A stretch of DNA of 64,000 bases, from positions 6,027,614-6,091,613 of the forward strand of contig NZ_AP018290.1 of assembly GCF_002368415.1 (NCBI RefSeq), written 5' to 3'. The position numbers were made by a program, and so were the translations under genes. Each line of letters begins with the position of its first letter. Positions within the stretch are counted from its first letter, which is position 1. This document shows, in pieces, positions 24,840-35,600 of this stretch. The notes beneath the pieces were generated by a model. That model did no database searches. It was not told the DNA's origin and saw only the letters and a program-made list of their open reading frames with translations. The DNA comes from Calothrix sp. NIES-4105 (GTDB taxonomy: Bacteria; Cyanobacteriota; Cyanobacteriia; Cyanobacteriales; Nostocaceae).

Positions 24840-26036
24840 TTAACGCAAAGAAATAAACTGGGGACGAGTTTCTAATTGCGAAGTTTCTGCTATAACCTGT
24901 TGTCTTGCCCATTTATCGGCGCCGATAATATCTTCTAAAGAAGGATTTGAGCAATTATCAGATGTATGACGCGCGCACGTCATCTCAATACAGCGTGGGA
25001 TGTCTAAAAACTTGATTTTCTCATCTAAAAACAAAGCTACAGCTTGCTCGTTTGCTGCATTTAATACTGCTGGCATCGAACCACCTGCCCGACCTGCCGC
25101 ATATGCTAAATTCATACAAGGATATTTTTGATGGTTGGGTTCACGGAAAGTTAAATTTCCAGCTTTAACTAAATCAAGTCGTTCCCAGTCTGTATGAATT
25201 CTTTCTGGATATGACATAGCGTACAGCAATGGTAAACGCATATCAGCCCAACCAAGCTGCGCTAGTACTGAAGTATCTTGAAGTTCAATAAGTGAGTGAA
25301 TAATACTTTGTGGATGAATCACAATTTCGATATTGTCATAGTCCATTCCAAATAAATAGTGTGCTTCAATTACTTCCAATCCCTTATTCATCAAGGTTGC
25401 AGAATCAACGGTTATTTTGCGTCCCATTGACCAATTCGGATGTTTTAAAGCATCTGCAACTGTAACATTTCTTAAATCTTCTACAGCCCAGTCACGGAAG
25501 GCGCCTCCTGAAGCTGTAAGAATAATCTTACGTAATCCACCTGTTGGCACACCTTGTAAGCATTGAAAAATTGCGGAATGTTCTGAGTCAGCAGGTAGTA
25601 ATTTAACGCCGTACTCTTTAATTAAAGGTAGAACAACAGGCCCACCAGCAATCAAAGTTTCCTTGTTAGCAAGAGCAATATTTTTACCTGCTTTAATTGC
25701 TGCGATAGTTGGGAGTAATCCTGCACAACCAACTATACCCGTAACGACGCTAGAAGAATCACCATAACCAGCTACCTCAATAATTCCAGCTTCACCAGCG
25801 AGCAAAATTGGTTTGTAATCAAGGTCTTTAATTGCATCTTGAAGTATCGGTAATTTTTCTGGAGCGCAAATCGCTGCTATACTCGGTCGAAACGCGCGAA
25901 TCTGTTGTGCCAGCATTTCAACATTATTACCAGCTGCTAATCCTACAACCCTGAATTGGTCGGGATACTGCGCCACAATATCTAAAGTTTGAGTTCCAAT
26001 TGAACCAGTGGAACCTAGAAGAGTTATTGCTTTCAC
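24840..26036 (-). CDS. dxr: 1-deoxy-D-xylulose 5-phosphate reductoisomerase
   Basis: A 398-residue Dxr. The NADPH-binding [18 protein letters not shown] opens the protein. [25 protein letters not shown] (metal-binding Asp and Glu), [11 protein letters not shown] (catalytic loop), [31 protein letters not shown] and [14 protein letters not shown] follow in order. It converts DXP to methylerythritol 4-phosphate, committing carbon to isoprenoids, which include carotenoids, the phytyl chain and tocopherol made by genes further along. Length and motifs are complete. Its 3' end touches the IS607 element. Confidence 0.97.
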   Translation of the reverse strand: MKAITLLGSTGSIGTQTLDIVAQYPDQFRVVGLAAGNNVEMLAQQIRAFRPSIAAICAPEKLPILQDAIKDLDYKPILLAGEAGIIEVAGYGDSSSVVTGIVGCAGLLPTIAAIKAGKNIALANKETLIAGGPVVLPLIKEYGVKLLPADSEHSAIFQCLQGVPTGGLRKIILTASGGAFRDWAVEDLRNVTVADALKHPNWSMGRKITVDSATLMNKGLEVIEAHYLFGMDYDNIEIVIHPQSIIHSLIELQDTSVLAQLGWADMRLPLLYAMSYPERIHTDWERLDLVKAGNLTFREPNHQKYPCMNLAYAAGRAGGSMPAVLNAANEQAVALFLDEKIKFLDIPRCIEMTCARHTSDNCSNPSLEDIIGADKWARQQVIAETSQLETRPQFISLR

Positions 26037-26152
26037 AATTTTTTAGTTATTAAGAGTACCTCTTATAATACGAGTAAAAAGTGCTAAGTGCTGAGTGCTG
26101 AGTAGGAAGACAACTTTATACTCAGCACTCATAACTCATAACTCAGCACTCA

Positions 26153-26647
26153 TTAGCGACACATTAACGTTTCCTTGGTGTCGCGTCCAGTTGTAGGGTT
26201 TGTACCTTTTGCGACTTTACATAATTTTTCCTGCTCATCGTCGCGTAATAAAACATCGGTAAAGTCTGCTCCATCTATAACGGCGCCATCAAATTTGGCA
26301 CTAGCTGCAAAAGCTCCTTCTAGTACTGCATTAGTTAAATTCGCTTTAACTAAACGCGCGGAATCCAAGGTAGCAAAAGTTAAGTCAGCACCTGTAAAAT
26401 CTACTGACTCAAGATTTGATGCAAAAAAACTAACACCGCGCAGATTGGATTTACTAAAATTACTTTGCTTTAAGTTGGCTTTGGTAAAGCTAGAGTCGCT
26501 CAAGTCACGTGCTGAAAAATCAGCATTTATCAAAATCTCTTTATTGTAGTCAAGCGCAATTGCAGGCGCCAGTCCAAAGTTAAAAGTCAAACAAATTATT
26601 CCGTAAAAGAATAAACTAAGTGTATACGTCCAAATACGTTTACTCAT
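26153..26647 (-). CDS. Secreted/lumenal pentapeptide-repeat protein
   Basis: A 164-residue protein with a Sec signal peptide (hydrophobic residues 8-28, APAIALDYNKE cleavage region). Pentapeptide repeats follow from about residue 40 to 130 (FTKANLKQSNFSKSNL, VDFTGADLTFATL, VKANLTNAVL). The tail has two cysteines (EKLCKVAKG...TLMCR) that could pair in a disulfide. This matches the thylakoid-lumen pentapeptide proteins of cyanobacteria and plastids. The role is structural or assembly-related in the known relatives but not defined. It is divergent from YraN with only 25 bases between starts. Confidence 0.8.
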   Translation of the reverse strand: MSKRIWTYTLSLFFYGIICLTFNFGLAPAIALDYNKEILINADFSARDLSDSSFTKANLKQSNFSKSNLRGVSFFASNLESVDFTGADLTFATLDSARLVKANLTNAVLEGAFAASAKFDGAVIDGADFTDVLLRDDEQEKLCKVAKGTNPTTGRDTKETLMCR

Positions 26648-26672
26648 ATAGTTCTACAGTAGTATTTACATT

Positions 26673-27128
26673 ATGGCTCCTTCATATCATTATCCTGATA
26701 TCGGTACATTAGGTGAAGACTTTGTAGCCCAATACTTAACTGACAATGGCTGGAAAATTCTGCACCGTAGATGGAAGAGTGGTCGTAGAGGGGAGATAGA
26801 TATTATTGCTGAGTGCGAAAATACTACTACTGATTTAACATTGGCTTTTGTTGAAGTTAAAACGCGCAGCGCAGGAAACTGGGACTCTGGAGGAAGAGAC
26901 GCAGTAGAGTTATGTAAACAAACTAAATGCGCGCGTGCAGCACAAATGTTTCTGGCAGAACATCCAGACAAAGAAAACTATACTTGCCGCTTCGATGTCG
27001 CAATTGTCTCTTGTGAGCGAAAATCTAAAAGGGCACCATCAACAGACCGCATAAGCGTACAAAAATCAGGCTATTATTTAACCTTACAAGAATATATTAT
27101 TGCTGCTTTTGATGCTCCAAGTGATTAG
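26673..27128 (+). CDS. YraN family (UPF0102) endonuclease-like protein
   Basis: A 151-residue protein with GTLGEDFVAQYLTDNGWKIL, RRGEIDIIAE and FVEVKTRS, the E...D...ExK core of the UPF0102/YraN family, a small PD-(D/E)XK fold predicted to bind or cut DNA. It is longer than many bacterial homologues because of an insert near residue 55. It is divergent from the pentapeptide gene and convergent with the gene at 27260. Between those is a set of ACGGAT / ATCCGT repeats. Confidence 0.85.
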   Translation: MAPSYHYPDIGTLGEDFVAQYLTDNGWKILHRRWKSGRRGEIDIIAECENTTTDLTLAFVEVKTRSAGNWDSGGRDAVELCKQTKCARAAQMFLAEHPDKENYTCRFDVAIVSCERKSKRAPSTDRISVQKSGYYLTLQEYIIAAFDAPSD

Positions 27129-27130
27129 TA

Positions 27131-27230
27131 GTGCAACGGATACAACGGATGTAACGGATGAGTTATTGGTTACAAATGAAACTTGTTAGATAGAGTAAAT
27201 TATCCGTTACATCCTAGAGTCATCCGTTGC
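27131..27230. terminator. Inverted ACGGAT / ATCCGTT repeats between convergent genes
   Basis: Three direct CAACGGAT-like units (27133-27160) face two ATCCGTT units (about 27204-27228) with GTAACGGATG complementary to ATCCGTTAC. The spacing allows a long stem between the convergent YraN gene and the next gene. Probable bidirectional terminator or repeat remnant. Confidence 0.45.
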
Positions 27231-27259
27231 CTATTTATTTGCTTTTTCAAATCTACTTT

Positions 27260-27673
27260 TCAAGCGAGTGTCTCTGGACAGTAACCTAAACCGCGTACAA
27301 ACTGCTGACGGAACGCTTCAATTTCTTCTCTTTCAGGATTTCCATGCGAGACTATCGCAACTTGATAGCGACGCATAACATCAACAGGACACTGTCCAGC
27401 TTCTAGACTCCACAGTGCCATTTGTACCCGCATTGGTGGTTCATAAGCAATTCCTAACTCGTTTAAGAACGCGCGAAAATCACCATCCAGGTCTGATGAT
27501 ATTGGACCTGTAAATTTAACTCGTACCACCCAGCCATCGATTTGATGGATCACAGTTACGAAAGAAACGGGTAACTGTGGTCGGGAGTGTAAGAATTGAA
27601 CTACTCTTAAGGTTAGACTGGCATTTGCCAGATAATACAAATATTCCATTTCGCTGCTCGGGATGAAAGCCAA
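27260..27673 (-). CDS. Conserved hypothetical protein
   Basis: A 137-residue soluble protein. It starts MAFIPSSEMEYLYYLANASL, then SFVTVIHQIDGWVVRVKFTG, FRAFLNELGIAYEPPMRVQM and a C-terminal VIGHG-like turn (AIVSHGNPEREEIEAFRQQF). I do not recognise a named domain. Alternating strands and helices suggest a compact alpha-beta fold, and the even composition plus two GCGCGC-type palindromes suggest an established gene. It is upstream of and divergent from queA, with a nested hairpin between. Confidence 0.6.
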   Translation of the reverse strand: MAFIPSSEMEYLYYLANASLTLRVVQFLHSRPQLPVSFVTVIHQIDGWVVRVKFTGPISSDLDGDFRAFLNELGIAYEPPMRVQMALWSLEAGQCPVDVMRRYQVAIVSHGNPEREEIEAFRQQFVRGLGYCPETLA

Positions 27674-27717
27674 TCCTACATATCTATTATTGGAACATTC
27701 ACCCCATCATCCGGTAG

Positions 27718-27755
27718 GGTAAAAGCCCCCGTTTTTTATTGGGGAGGTTTACCCA
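27718..27755. promoter_or_regulatory. Nested hairpin upstream of queA
   Basis: GGGTAAA...TTTACCC arms enclose CCCC...GGGG arms around a T-rich loop, giving a strong stem 130 bases before the queA start. It could terminate antisense transcription or be part of a 5' untranslated region. I see no known riboswitch consensus and cannot assign it. Confidence 0.35.
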
Positions 27756-27888
27756 ATTTTCATCTTTTTGCTTACGTGTCACTTAATAGTATCCATCATA
27801 AACTCAAAGAGTAAGATTGGCTGCTAATCGCGTAAGTTCATTTATAAAGAAAAGCTAAAATTACTTTGTATCCTTAATTAAAACCTAG

Positions 27889-29043
27889 ATGCAGCAAGAA
27901 TTACAAGAACTAAATTTAAATTTAACTTCTACCCTAGGAGAGAAATATATTGATTTAGACCGTTCAACTGCTGGTTATGACTACGACTTACCCGAAGAAT
28001 TGATAGCTCAAAATCCGGCGGTTCCCCGCGACAGTTCAAAATTGTTAGTAGTAAATTCGACTAGTAACGGTCAAATCAGTCCTCCTTTACACCATATATT
28101 CCGTGATTTGCCGGATATATTGCGACCGGGTGATTTGTTGATAATGAACGACACTAAAGTTATTCCGGCACGTTTATACGGTCGTAAGTCTACTGGCGCC
28201 TCTGTAGAAGTTTTACTTTTAGAAGAAGTGCAACAAAATTGCTGGTTGGCATTAGTGAAACCAGGAAAGCGATTTAAAATTGGCTCACAAATTTTTTTTG
28301 AGGCGCCTTCGGGAAACAGCAAGTTAACAGCGACAGTTGTAGATATAGATAAAGCAACAAGTGGACGATTATTAAAATTTGATGTGCCAGATGGAAAATC
28401 TTTGGTGCAGTTATTGGATACATTTGGCGAAGTCCCGTTACCTCCATACATTACAAAAAGCCAAGCATCCGACGCGCAGTATCAAACTGTATATGCTGAT
28501 ACACCAGGTGCAGTTGCGGCGCCGACAGCTGGGCTGCATTTTACACCTGAATTACTCGATACATTAGAGGAAAAAGGTATTAACCGCGCGTTCATAACGC
28601 TACATGTAGGTGTAGGAACGTTTCGTCCTGTCGAAGTAGAAGATGTAACTACACATACAATGCACTCTGAATGGATAGAAGTATCATCCACAACAGTTGA
28701 ATTAATTAAAGCAACACTTGCTAAAGGTGGAAGAATTATTGCAGTCGGAACGACGGTAGTAAGAGCATTAGAAGGCGCCGCAGCAGAGACGGGGGAAATA
28801 GCAGAATTTTGCGGTAAGACAAATTTATTTATTTACCCTGGTTTTAAATGGCGAGTCGTTGAAGGGTTGATAACCAACTTTCATTTACCTCGCTCTAGTT
28901 TACTGATGCTAGTGTCAGCGCTTATCGGTCGAGAAAATTTACTCAGTCTATATAAACAGGCAATAAGCGAGAATTATCGTTTTTACTCGTTTGGTGATGC
29001 AATGCTGATTTTGCCGGAAGGGGCGGGTTTACCTATACCTTAG
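27889..29043 (+). CDS. queA: tRNA S-adenosylmethionine ribosyltransferase-isomerase
   Basis: A 384-residue QueA. DYDLPEELIAQNPAVPRDSSKLLVV, RPGDLLIMNDTKVIPARLYG, GEVPLPPYI, QTVYADTPGAVAAPTAGLHFT, ITLHVGVGTFRPVEVEDV and FHLPRSSLLMLVSALIG are all family hallmarks. It adds the epoxycyclopentane ring to make epoxyqueuosine in tRNA wobble positions. The first ~25 residues precede the conserved core and may be an over-long start. The last codons (GAGLPIP and TAG) are supplied by a repeat unit that has a second exact copy just downstream. Confidence 0.95.
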   Translation: MQQELQELNLNLTSTLGEKYIDLDRSTAGYDYDLPEELIAQNPAVPRDSSKLLVVNSTSNGQISPPLHHIFRDLPDILRPGDLLIMNDTKVIPARLYGRKSTGASVEVLLLEEVQQNCWLALVKPGKRFKIGSQIFFEAPSGNSKLTATVVDIDKATSGRLLKFDVPDGKSLVQLLDTFGEVPLPPYITKSQASDAQYQTVYADTPGAVAAPTAGLHFTPELLDTLEEKGINRAFITLHVGVGTFRPVEVEDVTTHTMHSEWIEVSSTTVELIKATLAKGGRIIAVGTTVVRALEGAAAETGEIAEFCGKTNLFIYPGFKWRVVEGLITNFHLPRSSLLMLVSALIGRENLLSLYKQAISENYRFYSFGDAMLILPEGAGLPIP

Positions 29044-29147
29044 TAAATATATAAAATTTATGTGAACCCGCCCGTACAGAGGCGCGTCGGGGCGGGTTTA
29101 CCTATACCTTAGTAAATATATAAAATTTATGTGAACCCGCCCGTACA
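29020..29147. repeat. Exact 59-base tandem duplication with GGGCGGGTT / AACCCGCCC arms, overlapping the queA end
   Basis: Unit 1 is 29020-29078 and unit 2 is 29089-29147, identical over 59 bases with a 69-base offset. Each begins GGGGCGGGTTTA and ends TGAACCCGCCCGTACA, an inverted repeat. Unit 1 contains the last seven codons and stop of queA. A diverged relative lies at 55951 after acs. Confidence 0.9.
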
Positions 29148-29278
29148 TAGGAGGCGCGGAGTTGCTTGTATAGATAATTCCTACCCCCTATAAAAAATTT
29201 ATTACACTGTATATTTCATCGAGCATATTGGGAAGACTAGACTTATAGCCTCTAAATATAAGTGTAGGTTTTAAGGAT

Positions 29279-30388
29279 ATGTCTCATAATTATCATTTTC
29301 ATAAGTATTTACGCTTTTACTCTCAAATAGCGCTTTTTACAGCTTCTGTTTTATTGACGCTCACGGCGCCTAGCTTTTTGAATACTCATAGTAAACTATT
29401 GGCGCAAAGTGTTGTTACTCAAGATTTAGAGGCAGCAGGTTTATACCAGCAAGGTGTAATCCGTTACGGTCGTGGAGATTATCAGGGTGGAGAAATGTTG
29501 CTGCGGCAAGCGTTACAGCGTGACCCTAACTTAGCAGCCGCGCGGACTTACCTTGGTAATATAATGTTGAAGCAAAACCGTCTTGATTCAGCAGTGCAGG
29601 AATATTCAGAAGCTGTACGTATTGACCCTAACTTTGCTGAAGGTTACTTTAATTTAGGTTTAGGACTGCACAAGCTAGGACAACGAGAAACAGCAATTAC
29701 TGCCTATCGTCAAGCGTTAGTAGTTAACCCGACAATGGCAGCAGCACATTATAATATGGGATTGGCATTGTACGAGTTAGGACAAGTCAACGAAGCAATC
29801 ACAGCTTACGAAAAGGGCATTAATCTAGACAGCAACAATGCTAACGCTCACTACAATTTAGCTATTGCTTTAGAACAAACAGGACAAGTTCAAGAAGCAA
29901 TGAATTCTTACCGCCAAGCATTAAATATCAATGCAAATAATGCTAACGCTTACAATCGTTTAGGTAGTTTGATGGCAAAAAGCGGTCTAACAAACGAAGC
30001 TGTGGCAACTTACAGAGAATCAATTCGTCGTACAGCCGTAAATCCAGATGCTTATTATAGTATTGGGGTGGCTTGGTTAAACCAAGGTGAATACAAAAAA
30101 GCAAACACAGCATTTAGACGCGCGCAGCAACAGTATCGTCAGCAAGGCAATATTCAACAAGCTGAAACGATAGAAGAGTTAATTATTCAAACAGCACAAC
30201 GTGACAAACCTACCACACCCGCTGCATCTCAACCTGCAACTCAACCTGAAGCGGCAACTCAAACAAATACCCCAACTGAAAACACTGAAACTAACAATAA
30301 CCAATCTGAGACTCAAACTCAACCTGAGAACTCAAGCGACTCAACTCAAACTAATGTAATAGAGTTTGGTCAACCTGTACCAAATTAA
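29279..30388 (+). CDS. Exported TPR-repeat protein with Thr/Gln/Asn-rich tail
   Basis: A 369-residue protein with an N-terminal signal-like hydrophobic segment (SQIALFTASVLLTLTAPSFL). At least six tetratricopeptide repeats follow in residues 55-290 (for example AAGLYQQGVIRYGRGDYQGG, AHYNMGLALYELGQVNEAIT). A low-complexity tail of about 70 residues is rich in Thr, Gln, Asn, Pro and Glu. TPR arrays are protein-binding scaffolds, and the tail may be a flexible linker in the periplasm. Monocistronic as far as I can see. Similar short TPR proteins lie at 48619 and 60178. Confidence 0.8.
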   Translation: MSHNYHFHKYLRFYSQIALFTASVLLTLTAPSFLNTHSKLLAQSVVTQDLEAAGLYQQGVIRYGRGDYQGGEMLLRQALQRDPNLAAARTYLGNIMLKQNRLDSAVQEYSEAVRIDPNFAEGYFNLGLGLHKLGQRETAITAYRQALVVNPTMAAAHYNMGLALYELGQVNEAITAYEKGINLDSNNANAHYNLAIALEQTGQVQEAMNSYRQALNINANNANAYNRLGSLMAKSGLTNEAVATYRESIRRTAVNPDAYYSIGVAWLNQGEYKKANTAFRRAQQQYRQQGNIQQAETIEELIIQTAQRDKPTTPAASQPATQPEAATQTNTPTENTETNNNQSETQTQPENSSDSTQTNVIEFGQPVPN

Positions 30389-30580
30389 TCAGAAGCTATT
30401 TGTAGCACAGGCGTCTCGCCTGTGCAGTGATGTAGTTTTATTTACCTTCCGCCGGCGCAGAGGGCACGGAGGGAAGAGAAATGAACCACAAAGGGCACAA
30501 AGGACACAAAGAAAGAATTGTTAAAACATATACCACTACCTTTCAAGAGATTTTTGTTTAGTATGCTGCTATTTCAGCCC

Positions 30581-31243
30581 TTACGCTTCGGTTGTTCCGG
30601 GTTTTAAAGCTAAATCAAATACTTGTTGCGCTGTCAAATTAAAATCAGGAAGTGTAGGGGAGACAATCACATCATTGCCTCTAAACGTTGTTTTTACGTA
30701 TTCCCCGTCAATTAGCTCGTATACAAAGATAGTAGGTTGTTTCGGATAACCGATAAATTCACGCCCACCTAAACCAGCATAATCTACAATCCAGTATTCT
30801 GGAATGCCCATACCTTCGTAGTCACGGCGTTTGTCGTAATAGTCGTCTTGCCAATTGCTACTAACAACTTCTATTATTAATTTGACTGAACTTGCATTTT
30901 CAATAACTGATTCGGTTTCCCACCGCGTCTCAATACCGATAGTTTCTTCATTCAAAACAATGATGTCTGGTTCGTACCCAGATTTGTCGCGTTGTGGTTT
31001 AACGATTGATTCTCTAGGAATAAACCAAATATCAGTTTTACCTATTTTATCAATGGCTGTAAGTAATCTTCCACCAAGAGAACCTGTTAACTTTGAATGC
31101 TTCCCCCTAGGTTTTGGCATCTCGACAATTACTCCATCATATAATTCGTACCGGAATTCCGAGTTTTCTGGATACCATTCAATAAATTCATCAAAGGTAT
31201 ATAATTTTGGTTCGCTTTGTACTTGTGCTTGTGTTTGGGTCAT
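30581..31243 (-). CDS. Uma2 family (DUF820) endonuclease-like protein
   Basis: A 220-residue member of the Uma2/DUF820 family, a PD-(D/E)XK nuclease-like group hugely expanded in cyanobacteria. It has FDEFIEWYPENSEFRYELYDGVIVEMPKP, GYEPDIIVLNE (Asp), LIIEVVSSNWQDDYYDKRRDY (Glu and Lys region) and MGIPEYWIVDY. Biological role and substrate are unknown. It stands alone, and two more distant family members lie at 58408 and 59385. Confidence 0.85.
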   Translation of the reverse strand: MTQTQAQVQSEPKLYTFDEFIEWYPENSEFRYELYDGVIVEMPKPRGKHSKLTGSLGGRLLTAIDKIGKTDIWFIPRESIVKPQRDKSGYEPDIIVLNEETIGIETRWETESVIENASSVKLIIEVVSSNWQDDYYDKRRDYEGMGIPEYWIVDYAGLGGREFIGYPKQPTIFVYELIDGEYVKTTFRGNDVIVSPTLPDFNLTAQQVFDLALKPGTTEA

Positions 31244-31424
31244 AGTTATAACCTCTACATATATTTAACTTTACCATCCTTGAAAATCAACCTTCAATTG
31301 CCTTACAGATACTTCAAGCCTGGGTACTAAGCGGATTTCTCCGGGCATAGCGTACTAGAACGTCACACTGTGTTGGTATTGGCTATATCATGAAGTTTGG
31401 TGGTTCAATTTTTTCAGGTAACTA

Positions 31425-32651
31425 ATGGCCAACACTACTAAGCAAGATTCGATGGCAATACAGCAACTTATTGCCATCATGGTCTTGTTCTACTTAATTC
31501 AAACTTACGGATGCTATCCAGGACTTTTCGGTCTTCCGCTGACCATTTATCTCAAAGATAACCTGGGACTTTCACCAGCACAACTAGCATCCTTCAGTAC
31601 TTTAATTTTCACTCCCTGGTTAATTAGACCACTTTACGGAATTATTGCAGATGCTGTTTCATTATTTGGCTATCAGTTCAAAAGCTACTTTTTTCTCTGC
31701 TATTCGTTAGCGTTTGCCGCCTTGTTAGGCTTAGGCATCTTTAAAGTTAACACTATTTCCCTGCTGGCAATTAGTCTAATTTTAGTCAATGTATTTATAG
31801 CCTTTAGCGACGTACTAACAGATAAAATTATGGTCGTTCAAGGCACGATTTTAAATAATACGGCACGTCTACAGGCAGTTCAATGGACATCTCTAAGTTT
31901 TGGTCAAGCTCTAATGTATTATATCGGTGGCTGGCTTGCTCAAAATTCTAATTTATCGATGGCGTTTCTGCTTACTGCAATTGTACCGTTTATTGGTTTA
32001 GTTGCAACCTTCATATTACTTGGAGGTGAAAAAAAGCACCGAGCAAATGTTTCAGTAAAAACTAATCTCAAATCTATTTGGTTAGCAGTAAAGTCGCGAC
32101 GGTTTCTTGCTGTTTTGGGCTTTATTGCTTGCCTTCAGTTCACTCTCGTCCCACCCCAACTGGTAAATTATCTTGTCTATTACTACAAAGATACTTTGAA
32201 GTTTGACCCTCAATTTATAGGTCTTTTGGGTACATTTGAAGCTTTGGCAAATGGTGTAGGCGCCCTCGTTTTTGGTATTCTTGCCTTTAGAATTTCCCGA
32301 CAGCTAATATTGAATTTAGCAATTGGGTTAACTACTATCTCTACGATTGGTTTATTATTTATACATAATGCACAGAGCGCGATGTTGGTCAGTGTATTTT
32401 TTGGATTTTTTTCAATGATAGCTATGCTGGGTGTGTTAGAAATTGCAGCAAGGTCTTGTCCTGTTGGTGCAGAAGGTGCAACCTACGCAATACTAATGTC
32501 TGTGTATAACCTGGTTAAACAACCGGGTCCCATTTTAGGAGGGCACTTATATAGTCAGGGAGTTCCAGTTTACGTTCTTGTGATTATTAGTGCCGCATTT
32601 ACAGTGCTTTGCTTTTTTCTAATTCCTTTACTTAAATTGAAGCAAGAGTAG
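31425..32651 (+). CDS. MFS carrier of the folate-biopterin transporter (FBT) type
   Basis: A 408-residue protein with about 12 membrane segments. YGCYPGLFGLPLTIYLKDNLGLSP, SFSTLIFTPWLIRPLYGIIAD and FSDVLTDKIMV are characteristic of the folate-biopterin transporter branch of the major facilitator superfamily. Known relatives import folates, but many cyanobacterial copies have unknown cargo. It is convergent with the NRPS gene, separated by a single hairpin, and may export or import the NRPS product or a precursor. That link is inference. The TAG stop forms the first bases of the hairpin. Confidence 0.8.
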   Translation: MANTTKQDSMAIQQLIAIMVLFYLIQTYGCYPGLFGLPLTIYLKDNLGLSPAQLASFSTLIFTPWLIRPLYGIIADAVSLFGYQFKSYFFLCYSLAFAALLGLGIFKVNTISLLAISLILVNVFIAFSDVLTDKIMVVQGTILNNTARLQAVQWTSLSFGQALMYYIGGWLAQNSNLSMAFLLTAIVPFIGLVATFILLGGEKKHRANVSVKTNLKSIWLAVKSRRFLAVLGFIACLQFTLVPPQLVNYLVYYYKDTLKFDPQFIGLLGTFEALANGVGALVFGILAFRISRQLILNLAIGLTTISTIGLLFIHNAQSAMLVSVFFGFFSMIAMLGVLEIAARSCPVGAEGATYAILMSVYNLVKQPGPILGGHLYSQGVPVYVLVIISAAFTVLCFFLIPLLKLKQE

Positions 32652-32671
32652 GGTGGCTTAAGCCACCTTAC
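32648..32671. terminator. Hairpin GTAGGGTGGCTTAAGCCACCTTAC between carrier and NRPS genes
   Basis: Near-perfect palindrome whose TAG is the stop codon of the carrier gene and whose right arm ends 2 bases before the NRPS stop (32674). Positioned to terminate both convergent transcripts. Confidence 0.65.
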
Positions 32672-32673
32672 GT

Positions 32674-35600
32674 TTACGCTAAATACGATTTCAAGTTTTC
32701 TGCTAATACTTGTACATTCGGTTCTAAGACGCATGTGTAGTGATTACCAGAAACATTGACTATTTTTATATCTTCCGCGTCCATGATAGTGAATATTTCC
32801 ACCCATACTAGAGTTGGGTCAGGCGCCATAATATGTTTTTCTCTAGCTCTAAACACAGTGACTTTTCCTGGGTATGGTTGTTTGACATAGGAATAAGTTG
32901 CTTTTAGCGTTCCAACTAACACATCAACAATGCGTCGGGCTTGTTGGCTTTGATTTGATGGGGGTAATATCTTGGCTTCTACTGCTTTATCAAGAATATA
33001 GTCGATTTGTTCAAGAGCATTCAAGTGCTTAATTTCATTACTGTTTACTAAATTATCCTGACCTAACATTCCCCCAAAATACCTGGAAAGGGCGCCAACT
33101 AAATAAGGAGCGTCAATTTTCTTGTTTTTATCCAAGAGAATTGGAACATAGGAATCTATTATCGCTAAAGAGACTTTATGTCCCATTGTGTGTAATTGCT
33201 GCGCCATTTCATACGCCACAACTCCCCCAAATGACCAGCCACCAATATAATATGGCCCATTTGGTTGAAATTTCTGAATTGCTTGGATATACACAGAAGC
33301 CATATCCTCGACGCGCGTTAAAGGTTGTTCTCCATTAAATCCTTGTGCTTGTAAGCCATAAAAAGGTTGGTCGTTACCTAGATACTGCGCTAATTTCATG
33401 TAGCTCATAACATGACCACCTGCGGGATGTACGCAGAAAAACGCTGGCTTGTTACCTTTTGGCTGGATGGGAATTAAAGGCGAGTTATCAAAAGTATCTG
33501 TGGTATTCAGAAGATTGGCAAACTCTTCAATAGTCGGATTTGTGAGAAGTGCTGATAATGGTAATTCCTTACCAAACTGCTGCCCAATTGCTGCTATCAA
33601 GAATATTGCTGAAAGAGAACTCCCACCAATTTCAAAGAAGTTATCTTTAATACCTATTGGGTGAATATTTAAAATCTCCGACCAAATTTTTGCTAGTTGA
33701 CCTTCGGTATCATTACGTGGTGCAAGAAATTCATCGTGTTGGCTAAAGCTAGAAGCTGTTGGCTTTGGCAACGCGCGACGGTTTATTTTTCCACTGGGAG
33801 TTAAGGGAAATGTTTCTAATATCACATAAGCCACAGGTATCATATAATCTGGTAGCTTTTGTTTTAAGAAATCACGCAAGGCGCCAGGAGTTGGTTCCTG
33901 ATTAGTAGTGATATAAGCAACTATTTGTTTTTCTTCTGATTGCTCGGAACGGGTAATAACAACTGCTTCTCGCACTTGTGGATGATTAGATAGAGCGTTT
34001 TCTATTTCCCCTAACTCAATCCGGAAACCCCGAATTTTTACTTGATTATCGATTCGACTAATGTACTCAATATTGCCATCATGCAGGTAACGAGCTAAGT
34101 CTCCAGTTCTGTAAAAGCGGGAACCTGATAAAAAGGGGTTATTAATAAATCGTTCGGTAGTTAAATCTGGACGGTTGAGATAACCGCGCGCAACTCCAGC
34201 ACCACCAATATACAATTCGCCACTAACTCCAATTGGAACTGGTTGAAAATATTCATCTAATATATAAATTTGTGTATTGGCAATCGGACGACCGATAGAA
34301 ACTAAAGCATGAGATAATTTATTAGCCTCAACTTTACAGACAGTTGACCAAATAGTAGTTTCAGTCGGCCCGTATAAATTCCATACCTCGGCGCCTTTGT
34401 CTAATAACTGCTGCGCCAACTCACTAGTTAAAGCTTCGCCACCACAAAGAATTTTTAATTGCTTAGAACTACTCCATCCAGCCGCAAGCAACATCCGCCA
34501 ACTAGCTGGGGTGGCTTGCATAATCGTAGCACCAGCAGTATTAATCAACTCTAAAAGGCGCTTGCCATCACTAGCTATTTCTCGGCTAGCTAATAATACC
34601 TTGGCGCCTGTAATTAAAGGCAAATATAGCTCAAGGGCTGCAATATCAAAAGATACTGTAGTAACTGCCAAAAGTACATCTGACGCTGTAATTCCTGGTT
34701 GATGCTGCATCGATTTTAAGAAATTAACCACACCGCTGTGATGAATTTCTACTCCTTTCGGCTTACCAGTTGAACCAGAAGTATAGATAACATAAGCTAG
34801 ATTTTTAGCGGTTGCACTTGGTGCAGGATTCTCTTTACTATAACTAGCAATTTTTTCCTGATGTGTACGTAAACAAACTACTTTTCTGTGTTCATCTAGG
34901 GCGAATAACTTTTCATTATCAGTCAACAATACAGGCGCCTGAGAATCAGATAAAATTAATTCCAAACGTTCTTGTGGATAACCTGGGTCTAAAGGTAAGT
35001 AAGCGGCGCCTGCTTTGAGGATACCCAAAAGTCCGACTACCATTTCTAAAGAACGCTCAACACATATACCAACTAGTACCTCTGGTTTAACTCCCAGTGT
35101 TTGTAAGTAGTGTGCTAGTTGATTTGCACAGCAGTTTAATTCACGATAAGTAAGCTGTTCAGAGGCAAATGAAACCGCGATTGCATCTGGTGTTCGCTCT
35201 ACCTGTGCCTCAATTAATTCGTGGAGACACATTGTAGAATTATAATCTTTCTCAGTTGCATTCCAATCAATTAGTATTTTTTCTCGTTCGCTCTCACTCA
35301 ACAATGGTAACTGAGCAACTAACTGTTCTGGATTTGAGACAATGCTTTCAAGTAAATTCTGGAAATGTCCGCTAATCTGAGCAACCGTCTCTGTATCTAA
35401 CAAATTGCTGTTGTATTTAAAGTCACACAGTAATGAATCAGAAGCCTGAATGACTTCCAAGCTTAAATCAAATTCTAGTTTTTGGTGGGGTAGTAAGCTA
35501 TTTTCCTGTTGATTTACATGGAAAGTAAATGAAGCTTGACAAATAGGTGAATGACTTGAGGTATTTGACTGTAATTGATTTACTAATGAAGCAAACGGAT

